A DNA stretch of 64,000 nucleotides from an uncultured Tateyamaria sp. Its GTDB lineage: Bacteria > Pseudomonadota > Alphaproteobacteria > Rhodobacterales > Rhodobacteraceae. Shown in pieces: positions 35,333 to 44,246 of this stretch (positions are counted from its first letter, which is position 1; every line of letters starts with the position of its first letter). Where the stretch lies: contig NZ_CANKXW010000003.1 of the NCBI RefSeq assembly GCF_947487805.1, positions 310,001 to 374,000 of the forward strand, written 5' to 3'. The notes beneath the pieces were generated by a model. It was given only the letters and a program-made list of their open reading frames with translations, had not been told where the DNA came from and did no database searches. The position numbers and the translations under genes are program-made.

Positions 35333-36252
35333 GGGGCGGTTGCGTCGCTTTCGGCGGGGGTGTCGCCCTCGGTCGGCGCGGGCAGGTCGCCTTTGACCGC
35401 AGGGGTCATGCCCATCAGCATCCGCGTGATGGTGATCAGTTCATCCCGCATCTCTGTCCGGCTGGTCACCCGGTCGAGCATGCCGTGATCCAGCAGGTAT
35501 TCGGCGCGCTGGAACCCTTCGGGCAGTTTCTCGCGGATGGTCTGTTCGATCACGCGCGGCCCGGCAAAGCAGATCAGCGCGTTGGGTTCGGCAATATGCA
35601 CGTCGCCCAGCATCGCATAGGACGCTGTGACACCACCGGTCGTGGGGTGGGTCAGCACGACGATATAGGGCAGGCCCGCCTCTTTCAGCATCTGCACGGC
35701 AACGGTGGTGCGCGGCATCTGCATGAGGCTCAGGATCCCTTCTTGCATGCGCGCACCACCGGCGGCCGAGAACAGGATCAGCGGGCGCTTGAGTTTGACC
35801 GCCTCTTCGGCGGCGGCGATGATCGCATTGCCCACATACATGCCCATCGACCCGCCCATAAAGGAAAAGTCCTGCCCGGCGGCGATGATCGGCGTGCGCC
35901 CGATTTCGCCGGCGGCGACAAGCATCGCCTCGTTCTCGCCGGTGCCCTTCTGGGCCGCCTTCATCCGGTCGGGGTATTTCTTTTGATCGCGAAACATCAG
36001 CGGATCGGTTACCGGGGCGGGCACGGCCACCTCGGTAAAGATGCCGCCGTCGAACAGGGCCGTGAACCGGTCGCGCGGGGTAATCCCCATGTGGTGATTG
36101 CAATTGGTGCAGACGTTCAGATTGTCCGACAGCTCGCGGTGAAACAGCATGGTGCCGCATTCGTCGCATTTGGTCCAAAGGTTGTCCGGCGTTTCGCGGC
36201 GCGAGAAGATCGAGTTGATCCGGGGCCGGACGTAGTTTGTGATCCAGTTCAT
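35329..36252 (-). CDS. accD: Acetyl-CoA carboxylase carboxyltransferase subunit beta
   Basis: 307 residues. With AccA it transfers carboxyl from biotin to acetyl-CoA, making malonyl-CoA. The N-terminal zinc ribbon is complete (CDECG and CTNCN, two CxxC pairs). The crotonase-like core follows with [39 protein letters not shown] and [20 protein letters not shown]. The length is usual. It is translationally coupled to folC. Malonyl-CoA formation needs bicarbonate, the product delivered by the SbtA operon elsewhere in the window. Confidence 0.97.
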   Translation of the reverse strand: MNWITNYVRPRINSIFSRRETPDNLWTKCDECGTMLFHRELSDNLNVCTNCNHHMGITPRDRFTALFDGGIFTEVAVPAPVTDPLMFRDQKKYPDRMKAAQKGTGENEAMLVAAGEIGRTPIIAAGQDFSFMGGSMGMYVGNAIIAAAEEAVKLKRPLILFSAAGGARMQEGILSLMQMPRTTVAVQMLKEAGLPYIVVLTHPTTGGVTASYAMLGDVHIAEPNALICFAGPRVIEQTIREKLPEGFQRAEYLLDHGMLDRVTSRTEMRDELITITRMLMGMTPAVKGDLPAPTEGDTPAESDATAP

Positions 36253-36328
36253 TGGGCTGTCCTGCTGCGATGTCGGGTGTCAGATAATCTGGGCGCGGGC
36301 CAAATGCAATCGGGGGTGTGACGCATGG

Positions 36329-37234
36329 TCAGGCGCGGATCGCCAGTCGGGCGGCCAGCCACATCACCAGCATGAACCCGAATTCCGCCGGCAGCCATGC
36401 AGCCATCTGCGCCTCGTCCCCGACCCCGAAGGGCAGGACATAGAGCGCAAGGCCTGACATTTCATCCGGCGTGCCGGTAAGCACCATGGCGGAAATGTTG
36501 TTGGCGAAATGCACCGCGATGGCGGGGCCCAGCGTGCCGGACCGCGCCGTCAGATCCGCCATCAGCAGGCCAAAGACCGTGGCCCAGAGCGCGATGGTGG
36601 TCGCATTGCTGCCCGCCGTTTCCGGAAGGTAGTGCCCCACCCCGAACAGCCCCGCAGGCAGCAGCATCCACACCAGCGGCGACCGGAACCGCGCGGCCAG
36701 CTGTTGCTGGATGTAGCCGCGGAAAAACACTTCTTCGGCGCTGGTCTGGATCAGGACGGCGAGCAGCGCCACAGGCAGCAGCAGCATCCAGCGCCCCAGG
36801 CTCATGTTGCGTTCCAGCGGATCGCCAAAGTCGTAAGGCGGCAGGAGCCACAGCGCGAGCGTCAAGAGCGCCATCATGCTGAGCACGGCCACGAATTGCC
36901 GCGTGGCCAGTCCCACCGGCCCGATCAGCGTGGCGGGCCTGCGCTTGTGCACCATGATCACCACAAGTGCGGCGGTCACCGACAACAGCCCCAGCTGAAG
37001 CAGAAGCAACAACGTCCCGCCCGCGGTCTGACCCGTGGTACCATCGGTCGCCAATGCCGCCCGCGCGCCCGGTTCAAGCACGGAAAACACCGTGCTGATC
37101 ATCATCCGCGACAGCGCCACAAAGATCGCGGCCGCCAGCACAAGCCCCATCAGCAGCCGCCACAGCTGTGCCGTATCGCGCGCAGGCGCGACAAAGCCGT
37201 CATGCGGGCGGTAGTCGAAACGCCAAAGGCTCAT
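36329..37234 (-). CDS. CPBP-family intramembrane metalloprotease
   Basis: 301 residues with about eight hydrophobic segments. The CPBP (Abi/CaaX protease) motifs are present: EEVFFRGYIQQQL with the paired glutamates, the later GVGHYL histidine and HFANNISAMVL. Homologues cut prenylated or membrane proteins, or act as bacteriocin-immunity proteins. Its start overlaps the stop of the large ABC/cNMP protein gene (ATGA), so both are made from one message and may act together in the membrane. Confidence 0.87.
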   Translation of the reverse strand: MSLWRFDYRPHDGFVAPARDTAQLWRLLMGLVLAAAIFVALSRMMISTVFSVLEPGARAALATDGTTGQTAGGTLLLLLQLGLLSVTAALVVIMVHKRRPATLIGPVGLATRQFVAVLSMMALLTLALWLLPPYDFGDPLERNMSLGRWMLLLPVALLAVLIQTSAEEVFFRGYIQQQLAARFRSPLVWMLLPAGLFGVGHYLPETAGSNATTIALWATVFGLLMADLTARSGTLGPAIAVHFANNISAMVLTGTPDEMSGLALYVLPFGVGDEAQMAAWLPAEFGFMLVMWLAARLAIRA

Positions 37235-40200
37235 GCGTCGAGCGGCGGGGGCGGTGGGCCCTCTTCCTGCGGGATCTGGACATTGGCCTGCCGCAACAGG
37301 TCGGCGGCGCCGGTCAGGTGGCTGGAGACGGTCTTGAGCAGGCTCATCAGCACAGTCGAATCGTTTTCCAGAACCGCGCGGAATTCGGCGGCACCGATCC
37401 GCAGGAACGTCACATCCGTCTGCGCGGTCAGGTGCAGCTGGCGCGGCTCGTCCAGAATGATAGACAGGTCACCGATCAGACGGCCCGGTTCCACCGTGGT
37501 CACGGCGCGGTCCTTTCCGTCCTCGGAATCGTAGCTGAGCACCGCCGTGCCCGCCACGCAGAGATAGGCGGCGTCCGCCCGCTCGCCCATGGAAAAGAGC
37601 CGCTGCCCGGCGGGAGCGTCGTACCACTGCGCGGCAAAGGCCAGCAGCCTCTGGTTGCGCCCGTCGATGCCCGCAAACAGGTCGGCCCGCGCGATGGCAC
37701 GCAGCTTGCGGCTGAGATCGTCGCCTTCTTCGTCCTCGTCATGGCTCTGGACACCGTCGATGCGGCCATCCTTGATCTCGACAAAGAGGTCATAGGCATC
37801 CGGGTTCTGGAATTTTTCCTCAAGAAAGATCAGCGTCGCATCGGGCAGCAACCGGCGCAGCGCGGTGCGGGTCCGGCTGCGTTCCTCTGCGGAATGGCTG
37901 GCCAGCGCGCGGTCCAGCACAAGAACATCGGGCCGCTTGATCCCGGCGCGCGAGAACGCGGCGCGTTCGTGAAAGATCGTCGGCAGGTTGGTGCCACCCA
38001 GCCCGGTACGGATGTCAAAGATCGTCTCGGCCACTTCGCGGCGCAGTTTCTTTTGCCCCAGCAGGTCGGCCACGAGATCCTCGATCAGCTCGCCCTTGGT
38101 GCCCGCCACCATCGAGACCCGGCCATAAAGCGCGTTCTCCAGGATGGTCAGGCGCGGCAGGTACTGATCCGGCTGGATCGGCACGAACATGTTGTCCGTC
38201 TGCTCTCGCAGCGCCGCCCCGCTGGTCTTGCGGATGCCCACGATGTCCTTTTTGAAGCTGTCGGGAAAGGCCGGGCCGATCTGTTCGGCGGTAAAGGCAA
38301 AAGGCACCGTCAGCAGCAGCGCAAATTCGTCATCGGTCAGCGCGATGTCGCCCCGTTCCCGCCGCCGTCCGGCAATGTCGACAAGGGTGTTGTACATCTC
38401 TTCGTCGATGTTGAGCGCGGTGAACAGCGGGTGATTGGTGCCATCCATGCCAAAGGTCTGGTGCAGCGTTTCGATCAGCGTCTGCGAAATCGCGATGCCC
38501 TGTTCGGCCAGGCCATGTTCAAAGAGCAGGTTCATAAACCGCGCGTCCGAGGCCAGCCCCTGTTGCGAGATGTCCCGTTTGGGCGCGGCAAACAACAGGT
38601 TGCCGCCCAGCGGCACCGCCGGGTTGAACTCGTCTGGATCAAATCGGTAGACGGCGTCCAGTACGCCCTTTTCCCGCAGGCACTCTTCAACTTCGGGGCG
38701 CAGATCGACGATGGCCTTGGCCAGTTCCGGGTGCGCTTCGGGGTCGATGCGGCTGTTCAGCATGCGGCGGAACATGAATTCGTCGATGCCCATCGCCTGC
38801 ACCAGCTCGAACCACCATTTGCGGATCTCGGTGGCGTCCGACAGCCCGGCCAGCGACGGGTCGAGCCAATCGGCGTCGAGGCTGTCGAGGCTGTTGCCGG
38901 ACCGCTTGGCCTCGTTCAGGTACTTGCTGTCCTTGCGATCCGGGGACCAGGACACCGTTCTGGGGCTGGTCATCAGCGGCATCAGCAGGTTGGTGCCCAG
39001 CGTCCCGTCAAAGAGGTAGGGCCGCGAATGGGCATAGCCGATGCGCGCCGAGATCACCGCCTGGTGCAGCTGCGACAGGTCATGGCCGTCGATGGACACC
39101 CGCCCCCGCGTGGGCAGCACCTCGCGGGTGAGCAGTTCGGCAATGGCCGTGCGTTCGGTCTGGTTCTTGGCCTGGATGGCGACGCGCGCGCCTTGAGGGA
39201 TGGTGAGGTCCATCCGTTCCAGCACGGCGTTGTTGTCGGTGTTGCGCAGCATCACGCCGTCCAGCACGATATCCCCGCGCAGGTGCGGGATCTCGTCCGG
39301 CTCTCCTTCGAACAGGGCCTCGTCGATCATGCCCTGCGGTGCGAAACGGTCAGTGACGATTTCCCAGCGCAGCGCCATGTCCTGCGTCTGGTTGTAATAG
39401 GTCAGCAGCTCTTTCCACGGGCTCGACAGATCCTTGTAGGCGGCAATCGCCGCAACCAGCGCGCCCACGGTGATGTCGCCCCGGATCGCCAGCACGCCCC
39501 CCACCAGATAGAAAAAGAATGGCGTCAGCTGGGTGATGAAGTTGTTGAGGAACTTCATAAAGAATTTCTGCTGGTAGATCCGGAACCGCAGATCAAAGAT
39601 GTGGCCGAGGCGCGAGGTGAACTGCGCCAGCCGGAACCGCAGGCCGCCATTGGTGCGCAGATCGGAAATGCCCGCCGCGCTTTCGCCAATCTCGGCGGAA
39701 AAGGCGCGCACGTGCACGATGCGTTCCTTGTTCAGCAGGTTGATCCGCCGTTGCAACAGCGGAATCAGCCACGCCTGAAGCGGAATCAGCGCGATACCGG
39801 CCAGCCCGAACCAGAACGATTGCAGGAACAGGAACACCAGGATGATCAGCATCTGACCGGCCTGGAACACCGGCTGGGCCACCATATCCCCCATCAGCCC
39901 GCCCATCGGCTCGGCCTCTGAGGTGACCATGCTGACCAGCTCGCCCTGGCTGGTCGAGCGGAAATAGGCGCGCGGGAACCGCAACATGCGGCTGATCAGT
40001 TGGAACCGGAACCGGCGCAGCAGACGCTCGGCCGTCACGCCCTTCATCGTGTTCAGGCGCATTTTCAGCAGGCCGTGCACCAGCACCGCGCCCAGGTATC
40101 CGAAACACAGCGCCATCAGGAACTGGATCTGGGTGAATTCAAGTCCCAGCACGGTAAAGGACGAATCCGTCGCGCCGATCGCGTCGTTGATGATCCGTTT

Positions 40201-40314
40201 GGGCAGTTCCAGCGTGACGTAGAGAAACGGGAACGTCACCACCGTCAGCGCCAACAGCATCAGCTGATCGCGTTTCGAATGCTTCCAGATGAATGCAAAA
40301 AGGGAGGAATCCAT
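37231..40314 (-). CDS. ABC-exporter-like protein with degenerate ATPase domain and C-terminal cyclic-nucleotide domain
   Basis: 1027 residues. Residues 1-325 form a six-helix ABC exporter domain. The nucleotide-binding region (345-860) is highly altered. Where Walker A (GxxGxGKS/T) is expected stands QAKNQTERTA (381-390), without the lysine. The Walker B region is VLVLDRALAS (797-806), with arginine replacing the catalytic glutamate. The LSGGQ signature is replaced around 781-788 (FHERAAFS). About 260 residues (445-705) are inserted between the Q-loop region and the helical subdomain. Residues 875-1005 form a cNMP-binding domain (GRLIGDLSIILDEPRQL). ATP hydrolysis appears unlikely; a cNMP-gated or structural membrane role is inferred. 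It is coupled to the CPBP protease gene. Confidence 0.85.
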   Translation of the reverse strand: MDSSLFAFIWKHSKRDQLMLLALTVVTFPFLYVTLELPKRIINDAIGATDSSFTVLGLEFTQIQFLMALCFGYLGAVLVHGLLKMRLNTMKGVTAERLLRRFRFQLISRMLRFPRAYFRSTSQGELVSMVTSEAEPMGGLMGDMVAQPVFQAGQMLIILVFLFLQSFWFGLAGIALIPLQAWLIPLLQRRINLLNKERIVHVRAFSAEIGESAAGISDLRTNGGLRFRLAQFTSRLGHIFDLRFRIYQQKFFMKFLNNFITQLTPFFFYLVGGVLAIRGDITVGALVAAIAAYKDLSSPWKELLTYYNQTQDMALRWEIVTDRFAPQGMIDEALFEGEPDEIPHLRGDIVLDGVMLRNTDNNAVLERMDLTIPQGARVAIQAKNQTERTAIAELLTREVLPTRGRVSIDGHDLSQLHQAVISARIGYAHSRPYLFDGTLGTNLLMPLMTSPRTVSWSPDRKDSKYLNEAKRSGNSLDSLDADWLDPSLAGLSDATEIRKWWFELVQAMGIDEFMFRRMLNSRIDPEAHPELAKAIVDLRPEVEECLREKGVLDAVYRFDPDEFNPAVPLGGNLLFAAPKRDISQQGLASDARFMNLLFEHGLAEQGIAISQTLIETLHQTFGMDGTNHPLFTALNIDEEMYNTLVDIAGRRRERGDIALTDDEFALLLTVPFAFTAEQIGPAFPDSFKKDIVGIRKTSGAALREQTDNMFVPIQPDQYLPRLTILENALYGRVSMVAGTKGELIEDLVADLLGQKKLRREVAETIFDIRTGLGGTNLPTIFHERAAFSRAGIKRPDVLVLDRALASHSAEERSRTRTALRRLLPDATLIFLEEKFQNPDAYDLFVEIKDGRIDGVQSHDEDEEGDDLSRKLRAIARADLFAGIDGRNQRLLAFAAQWYDAPAGQRLFSMGERADAAYLCVAGTAVLSYDSEDGKDRAVTTVEPGRLIGDLSIILDEPRQLHLTAQTDVTFLRIGAAEFRAVLENDSTVLMSLLKTVSSHLTGAADLLRQANVQIPQEEGPPPPPLDA

Positions 40315-40484
40315 GCTCTGACCTGATCAGCCGCGTCTGCTGTCCAATTGGCCGATCACTGCGGCCGGCGCGTGCCGTTTGGGAAACCTAGTATCCGCTA
40401 TGTCTTATTACAACCGCGCGTGGCGCTTGCAGGCGTTGTGGGCAATGGCTATTCCGGTCAGCAACGATTTCAGGGAGACGCCAG

Positions 40485-42248
40485 ATGCTCAAGGGCAAGT
40501 TCGACAAATCCAAGCTGCCAAGCCGTCACGTGACCGAAGGGCCCGCACGCGCGCCGCACCGGTCCTATTACTACGCGATGGGCATGACCGAGGAAGAAAT
40601 CCACCAGCCGCTCGTCGGTGTGGCGACCTGCTGGAACGAGGCCGCCCCGTGCAACATCGCGCTGAACCGTCAGGCACAGGCGGTCAAAATGGGCGTGAAA
40701 TCCGCCTATGGCACGCCGCGCGAGTTTACCACCATCACCGTGACCGACGGCATCGCCATGGGCCACGAAGGCATGCGGTCGTCCCTGGCCAGCCGCGAGG
40801 CGATTGCCGACACGGTCGAGCTGACCATGCGCGGCCACTGCTATGACGCCATTGTGGGTCTGGCGGGCTGTGACAAGTCCCTGCCCGGCATGATGATGGC
40901 CATGATCCGCCTGAACGTGCCGTCCGTGTTCCTTTATGGCGGATCGATCCTGCCGGGTCGCGCGCCGTCGGGTGCACAGGTGCCCGCCGAATATGCCAAC
41001 CGCGACCTGACGGTGCAGGACATGTTCGAGGCCGTGGGCCACCAGCAGAACGGCACCATGACCGAAGCCGAGCTTGACGTGCTGGAACGCGTGGCCTGCC
41101 CCTCTGCCGGGGCCTGCGGCGGCCAGTTCACCGCCAACACGATGGCCTGCGTGTCCGAAGCGATCGGCCTTGCGCTGCCCAACTCGTCCGGCGCGCCCGC
41201 ACCCTACCAGTCGCGTGACCAATATGCCGAAGCCTCCGGCGCGGCCGTCATGACGCTGATCGAAAAGAACATCCGCGCCCGCGACGTCTGCACGCGGCAA
41301 GCCTTTGAAAATGCGGCGCGCGTCGTGGCCTGCACGGGCGGGTCGACCAATGCCGGTCTGCACCTGCCCGCCATGGCACACGAGGCAGGCATCGACTTTT
41401 TCCTTGATGACGTCTGCGAAATCTTCCGCGACACGCCCTACTTCGTCGACCTGAAACCGGGCGGGCAATTCGTGGCCAAGGATCTCTATGAGGTTGGCGG
41501 CGTCTATGTGGTGATGAAGGAGTTGCGCAAAGCGGGCCTGATCCACGAGGATTGTATGACCGCATCCGGCTATTCCATCGGCGAGGAACTGGACAAGATC
41601 GAAGGCGAGGCCGATGGCCGCGTCATCCACCCTGTCGAGACACCGATCACCAAGACCGGCGGCGTTGTCGGCCTCAAGGGCAATGTCGCCCCCGAAGGCG
41701 CCATCGTGAAGGTCGCGGGCATCGAGCCGCAGCACCAGATCTTTACCGGTCCGGCGCGCGTGTTCGAATGCGAGCAGGATGCCTTTGAATCGGTACAAAA
41801 CCGCACTTATGAAGAAGGCGAAGTGTTCGTGATCCGCAATGAGGGGCCGTCAGGCGGGCCGGGCATGCGCGAAATGCTGGCCACCACGGCGGCCCTGTCG
41901 GGCCAGGGCATGGGCAAGAAGGTGGCGCTGATCACCGATGGCCGGTTCTCGGGCGCGACACGCGGGTTTTGCGTCGGCCATGTCGGCCCCGAAGCAGCCC
42001 ATGGCGGCCCCATCGCGCTGCTGAAAGACGGCGACGTGATCACGATCAACGCCATCGAAGGGTCGATCAATGTCGACCTGACCGACGAGGAACTGGAGAC
42101 GCGCAAAGCCGCATGGAGCGGCCCGCGCGAGACCATCTATGCCTCGGGCGCGCTGTGGAAATACGCGCAGTTGGTCGGTGAAACCTACAAGGGTGCGGTC
42201 ACGCATCCGGGTGCCAAGGCGGAACGTCATGAATACATGGACCTCTAG
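40485..42248 (+). CDS. ilvD: Dihydroxy-acid dehydratase
   Basis: 587 residues. It dehydrates dihydroxy acids in isoleucine and valine synthesis. Cluster cysteines occur in [31 protein letters not shown] and [15 protein letters not shown]; also [10 protein letters not shown] and [22 protein letters not shown]. The ATG at 40485 follows AGGGAGACGCCAG. The 170-base upstream gap from the divergent ABC gene shows no obvious branched-chain leader peptide. The lipoprotein gene start overlaps its end by 20 bases. Confidence 0.97.
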   Translation: MLKGKFDKSKLPSRHVTEGPARAPHRSYYYAMGMTEEEIHQPLVGVATCWNEAAPCNIALNRQAQAVKMGVKSAYGTPREFTTITVTDGIAMGHEGMRSSLASREAIADTVELTMRGHCYDAIVGLAGCDKSLPGMMMAMIRLNVPSVFLYGGSILPGRAPSGAQVPAEYANRDLTVQDMFEAVGHQQNGTMTEAELDVLERVACPSAGACGGQFTANTMACVSEAIGLALPNSSGAPAPYQSRDQYAEASGAAVMTLIEKNIRARDVCTRQAFENAARVVACTGGSTNAGLHLPAMAHEAGIDFFLDDVCEIFRDTPYFVDLKPGGQFVAKDLYEVGGVYVVMKELRKAGLIHEDCMTASGYSIGEELDKIEGEADGRVIHPVETPITKTGGVVGLKGNVAPEGAIVKVAGIEPQHQIFTGPARVFECEQDAFESVQNRTYEEGEVFVIRNEGPSGGPGMREMLATTAALSGQGMGKKVALITDGRFSGATRGFCVGHVGPEAAHGGPIALLKDGDVITINAIEGSINVDLTDEELETRKAAWSGPRETIYASGALWKYAQLVGETYKGAVTHPGAKAERHEYMDL

Positions 42249-42849
42249 GGGGGCCATGGTCGGGGCCTGTTGTCTGGCCCTGACGGCATGTGACGATATC
42301 GGTGGTCCGGGTCTGGGGGCAACCGCGCCCGAGGGCCTCGCCTTTGCCGAGCTGGGGCGCGGCGCAGTCACCTTGGTGCCGCCCGACGGGTTCTGCATCG
42401 ACCCGCGCAGCCTGCGGGCGAGTTTCGCACTGATCGCGCGCTGCGACACGCTGGGCGGTGGGCAAGGGCGCGGCCAGCCGCTTGCCATCATCACCGCGAC
42501 CACCGTGCCATCCAGCGCCGAAGCGGCCAGCGCGGTCGGCACGGATCAGGAAACCGTGCTGGATGAAACCCGCACCGACGCGCTGGTTCTGGCGCGCGTG
42601 CGCGGCACACCGCCCAGCCCGGATGTCCGCGACATCTATTGGCGCGCTGTCGGGCAGATCGGCGATCAGGCCGTGGGCTTTGCCCTCTACGAGGCGTCGG
42701 GCAGCCCGGAACTCGGCGCGCTTGCCCCGGATCTGCTGATCCAGATGATGGACCGCACACAGCGCAAATCGGCAGCACCGCAGGACAATTCTGCAACGAC
42801 GGCGGCAAAACCGGAGCCGCGAGGGCTGCTGGCCGGTTTATTTAGGTGA
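42229..42849 (+). CDS. Putative lipoprotein, function unknown
   Basis: 206 residues from the ATG at 42229, which lies inside the end of ilvD. This start gives a 20-residue signal sequence, [20 protein letters not shown], ending in a lipobox LTAC. An internal ATG at 42256 would leave too short a signal. Asp-Asp follows the lipidated cysteine, a pattern that in E. coli keeps lipoproteins in the inner membrane. The mature part contains two further cysteines (FCID and ARCD) and no recognised domain. The proline/alanine-rich tail ends in GLLAGLFR. Confidence 0.65.
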   Translation: MNTWTSRGAMVGACCLALTACDDIGGPGLGATAPEGLAFAELGRGAVTLVPPDGFCIDPRSLRASFALIARCDTLGGGQGRGQPLAIITATTVPSSAEAASAVGTDQETVLDETRTDALVLARVRGTPPSPDVRDIYWRAVGQIGDQAVGFALYEASGSPELGALAPDLLIQMMDRTQRKSAAPQDNSATTAAKPEPRGLLAGLFR

Positions 42850-42908
42850 AACCTTTGGCATAGATAACGGGCGCACCGGACAACGGGCAGGAAACGGCGC
42901 AAGGGCAC

Positions 42909-43682
42909 ATGGCAGGCAAAAAGATCAAGTTCATCGACAGGCTGGCGCATCGGCGCGCGATGCGCCGTTGGGCGCGGGCCGCACGCGACGCCCGCGAGAC
43001 GCCGTTGGACGAACTGCGTGGCCTGCGCAGCGCCGCGCGCCTGATGCGCAGCCATCTTGATCGGCTGATCCACCGCGCCGACGAACGGCTGGCGCTTCCT
43101 GTCATCGGCTCCACCAGCTTTCCCAAGCCGCACAATGCCGACTGGTCATGGCGACCCGAACTGTGGCGCGGGCCGCTGCCCACACCCGGCGCGTCCTCGG
43201 TCCAGACGAAATCGATGCTGGGCAAGGAGGTGACGCTGTTCCATGACTGCGCGCTCAGCGAACTGACCCTGCGCCAGCTGCGCAACCTGCGCGAAGAGGA
43301 CCTGGCCCCCTACGGCCTGCGTCTCGACGTTTTCAAATTCGACGGCTCGTTCCTGTCGCTGGTGATCGACCTGCCGCCCGACGCGGTGCAGGGCCTGCGC
43401 AAGACGCATCTGGTCGGCATGAACGCCATCGTCGAGATGGAAAAACCGCTGGAAATCTTTGGTCGCCTCAACATCCGCCACGGCCCCAACACCGAACAGA
43501 TCGTCCGCGAACTGCCCCTGAACCAGGAGGACGTGACCGTGGAATTTGATCTGGCCTATTCGAAACTGAACGAAAAGCGCGTGGAACGGGCGTGGATCGA
43601 CCTGATCTTTGAAGGCCCCGAAATGAACCAGATCACGTTGCGCGATCTGACCTTCTCGCGCCGCCCGCGCGCCGCATTGTGA
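42909..43682 (+). CDS. DUF6478-like hypothetical protein
   Basis: 257 residues. A basic, helical N-terminus (KFIDRLAHRRAMRRWARAARDA) precedes a beta-rich body with WSWRPELWRGPLP, GKEVTLFHDC, LRLDVFKFDGSFLSLVIDLP, EIFGRLNIRHGPNTEQI and VERAWIDLIFEGPEMNQI. I believe it corresponds to DUF6478 in Rhodobacteraceae, from memory and not checked. There is no signal peptide or membrane segment. The next gene begins 13 bases downstream, probably one operon. Confidence 0.65.
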   Translation: MAGKKIKFIDRLAHRRAMRRWARAARDARETPLDELRGLRSAARLMRSHLDRLIHRADERLALPVIGSTSFPKPHNADWSWRPELWRGPLPTPGASSVQTKSMLGKEVTLFHDCALSELTLRQLRNLREEDLAPYGLRLDVFKFDGSFLSLVIDLPPDAVQGLRKTHLVGMNAIVEMEKPLEIFGRLNIRHGPNTEQIVRELPLNQEDVTVEFDLAYSKLNEKRVERAWIDLIFEGPEMNQITLRDLTFSRRPRAAL

Positions 43683-43695
43683 CGGAGACCGGCCC

Positions 43696-44064
43696 ATGAG
43701 CACGCTGACACTGACACCCACGAAAATGCGCCACGGCATCTGGCAAGGGCACATCCAGCAATCCGGCACCGGCGTGCCGCAGATCAAGGTCACGCATCTG
43801 GGCAATGACGTCCCTGATGTGCAAGTCAGCGAGGGCAGCGACGGCCAGTGGCTGATGCAGGTGCCCATCCCCTCCGAAGCGATTGCAGACGGGGTCCAGG
43901 TCTTTGTCATCACCGACGCCACGGATGACAGCAAGCTGGGGCAATTTACCCTGATCGCGGGTGAGGCGCTCGGCGACGACATCCGCAACGAGGTGGAACT
44001 GCTGCGCGCCGAGCTGGACATGCTCAAGCGCGCGTTCCGCCGTCACTGCGTCGAAACCACCTGA
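43696..44064 (+). CDS. Hypothetical protein with beta domain and C-terminal helix
   Basis: 122 residues, soluble. The first 90 are predicted beta (GIWQGHIQQSGTGVPQIKVTHLG, WLMQVPIPSEAIADGVQVFVI). The last 25 form a charged helix (NEVELLRAELDMLKRAFRRH) that may be a coiled coil for oligomerisation. GGAGA lies before the ATG. Likely cotranscribed with the preceding gene. Its 3' end overlaps the convergent DUF2783 gene by 22 bases. Function unknown. Confidence 0.65.
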   Translation: MSTLTLTPTKMRHGIWQGHIQQSGTGVPQIKVTHLGNDVPDVQVSEGSDGQWLMQVPIPSEAIADGVQVFVITDATDDSKLGQFTLIAGEALGDDIRNEVELLRAELDMLKRAFRRHCVETT

Positions 44065-44246
44065 CGCTGCGCAGCGGCCAGCGCCGCGCGCAGCACGTCC
44101 CGATCCCCCACATGATTGGCCAGCACGAGGATCAGCCGGGCGTTCAGCGCGTCGCTGTCCGCCTTGCTTAGCCCCTGATGCGCCGCGAGCAGTTCGTCAT
44201 AGAACCCGTCCGGGTCCGGGATGTTCGGATCAAGGTTGAGTGTCAT
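44043..44246 (-). CDS. DUF2783 family small protein
   Basis: 67 residues: LNLDPNIPDPDGFYDELLAAHQGLSKADSDALNARLILVLANHVGD is characteristic of DUF2783, a short helical family usually encoded next to FAD-dependent aromatic hydroxylases. Its ATG overlaps the stop of the FAD monooxygenase (ATGA), consistent with a partner or stabilising role, which is an inference. Confidence 0.82.
   Translation of the reverse strand: MTLNLDPNIPDPDGFYDELLAAHQGLSKADSDALNARLILVLANHVGDRDVLRAALAAAQRQVVSTQ

Noticed and set aside
37168-39921. Very long open frame (over 900 codons) on the plus strand opposite the pseudo-ABC gene
   Set aside because: A shadow frame typical of GC-rich DNA: rich in Arg, His and Gln, with no domains, while the minus strand encodes clear exporter and cNMP domains.
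40315-40484. Leader-peptide attenuator upstream of ilvD
   Set aside because: No short frame rich in Ile, Leu and Val codons and no mutually exclusive hairpins followed by a T-tract were found.
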